A stretch of DNA of 13,959 nucleotides from an uncultured Anaerotruncus sp. (lineage in GTDB: Bacteria > Bacillota > Clostridia > Oscillospirales > Ruminococcaceae): the NCBI GenBank assembly GCA_910586875.1, contig CAJUJI010000069.1:1-13959 (forward strand), written 5' to 3'. Positions 13,302 through 13,959 of this stretch are shown piece by piece; position 1 is the first letter of the stretch, and the number at the start of each line of letters is the position of its first letter. The translations under genes and the position numbers were made by a program. The notes under the pieces were generated by a model that made no database searches, was not told the DNA's origin, and saw nothing but the letters and a program-made list of their open reading frames with translations.

Positions 13302-13959
13302 CGCTCCTGTTCCTCCCTGCGCTGGGTCTGGCCCTCCCTGGCAAGACGCTCGGCGGTCTTTTTCAATGACTCCACCGCCTTGATGTCCTCCCGCATATCC
13401 TGCATTTTCAAATAATCAGCGTCTTTCTCGGCAGTCAGCTTTTGGGCCTCGGCCCTCCATGCCTTGGGGGTGATGGCCTCGCCGGATGCTTTCAGCGTGT
13501 CCAGGTAACGGACAGCGGCATCGAACAGGGCAAGGTCGGCACTGTGCCGCTGCTCGAATTGCTCCCGCTTTCCCGGTGCAACCTTGTCCAATTTCTGGCG
13601 GACGGGCTTATATTTTTGATACTGCGTCCACATTTCCAATCGCTCATTCAGCACAGACAACCGGCGCTCTGCCTTTACAATTTTGCCGCGCAAATCATAA
13701 TAGCCGCTGTTCATGGCGGAAACCTTTTCATAAAGCTGCTCCATAGAGGAAATTCCATTTTCCATCAGGAAGTTAAACAAATTTGCATCCGCTTTGAGTG
13801 CCCTGACCTTGGCATATTGGGAAGTCGGGGCGGTGTCTTGCTTTGCCTGAAAAAGAAAATCCATGATGCTTTCCCGGCCCTGGGACTGGGTGGACTGCTC
13901 CTTGCTCCAGTTGTAGAGCCGGGTAATGCGGGCTTTGATTTCTTTCAGCAGCTTGTTAT
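13298..13959 (-). CDS. MobA/MobL-type relaxase, C-terminal part (N-terminus beyond right edge)
   Basis: The frame is open from the window edge to a TGA at 13298, giving 219 codons. There is an internal ATG at 13864 but the 31 codons before it (from NKLLKEIKARITRLYNWSKE) continue the same helical protein, so the start is outside. The visible part is long, helical and charged (coiled coil at about 13500-13720), with SSMEQLYEKVSAMNSGYYDL and YQKYKPVRQKLDKV typical of the C-terminal region of MobA/MobL (MOBQ) relaxases on Firmicutes mobilizable elements. The catalytic tyrosine and histidine triad of the N-terminal nuclease domain are not in the window, so the family call rests on the C-terminus and the neighbours. 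Confidence 0.8.
   Translation of the reverse strand, partial: NKLLKEIKARITRLYNWSKEQSTQSQGRESIMDFLFQAKQDTAPTSQYAKVRALKADANLFNFLMENGISSMEQLYEKVSAMNSGYYDLRGKIVKAERRLSVLNERLEMWTQYQKYKPVRQKLDKVAPGKREQFEQRHSADLALFDAAVRYLDTLKASGEAITPKAWRAEAQKLTAEKDADYLKMQDMREDIKAVESLKKTAERLAREGQTQRREEQER

Noticed and set aside
1..13959. Antibiotic resistance, phage or tRNA genes
   Set aside because: None recognised on either strand; every stretch is accounted for by transfer, replication and recombination genes.

Overview
The window looks like part of a Tn1549/CTn-type integrative and conjugative element (ICE) from a GC-rich gut Clostridia (Oscillospiraceae/Lachnospiraceae type). A second, smaller mobilizable element is nested inside it. 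The assignment rests on recognisable protein families; no database search was run. All genes that can be supported lie on the minus strand, so transcription runs from the right end (13959) to the left end (1).

Left part (1-9155), ICE transfer module. In transcription order it holds: a VirB6/TrbL-like membrane channel protein (8286-9155), PrgI (7782-8267), the VirB4-like ATPase (5465-7921), a 123-aa protein of unknown function (5097-5468), a membrane-anchored CHAP-type peptidoglycan hydrolase (3356-5104), DUF4315 (3074-3331), DUF4366 (2362-3084), a 64-aa four-cysteine protein (2171-2365), a 232-aa membrane-anchored unknown (1476-2174) and topoisomerase III (topB, cut by the left edge). Gaps are tiny or negative, with several 4-bp ATGA overlaps, so this is one translationally coupled operon for a type IV secretion system.

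Junction (9156-9406). The last 27 codons of maff2, a small membrane protein gene that normally sits just upstream of the VirB6 gene in these ICEs, remain without their 5' part. The reading frame departs from Maff2 just before MKQ. There the DNA forms a 29-bp imperfect inverted repeat with a 10-bp spacer, and the recombinase gene follows. An 11-bp perfect hairpin lies between the maff2 remnant and the VirB6 gene.

Right part (9407-13959), nested element. In transcription order: the C-terminal part of a MobA/MobL (MOBQ-type) relaxase (cut by the right edge), a cysteine-rich VLP-domain protein, a non-coding region with dyads (candidate oriT and promoter), a RepA-like replication initiator, a DnaC-like helicase-loader ATPase, a 69-aa unknown, and a large serine recombinase. 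This is the layout of an integrative and mobilizable element (IME) with its own integrase, relaxase and replication genes. No type IV secretion genes are seen in its visible part, so it would borrow the host ICE's channel.

Most notable points: the insertion into maff2 with an odd inverted duplication at the junction; a 23-bp-period tandem array (iterons) beside an AT-rich tract inside the repA coding sequence, which looks like an embedded replication origin; and a candidate oriT upstream of repA. The IME points the same way as the ICE operon it interrupts, so it could also drive the downstream transfer genes.
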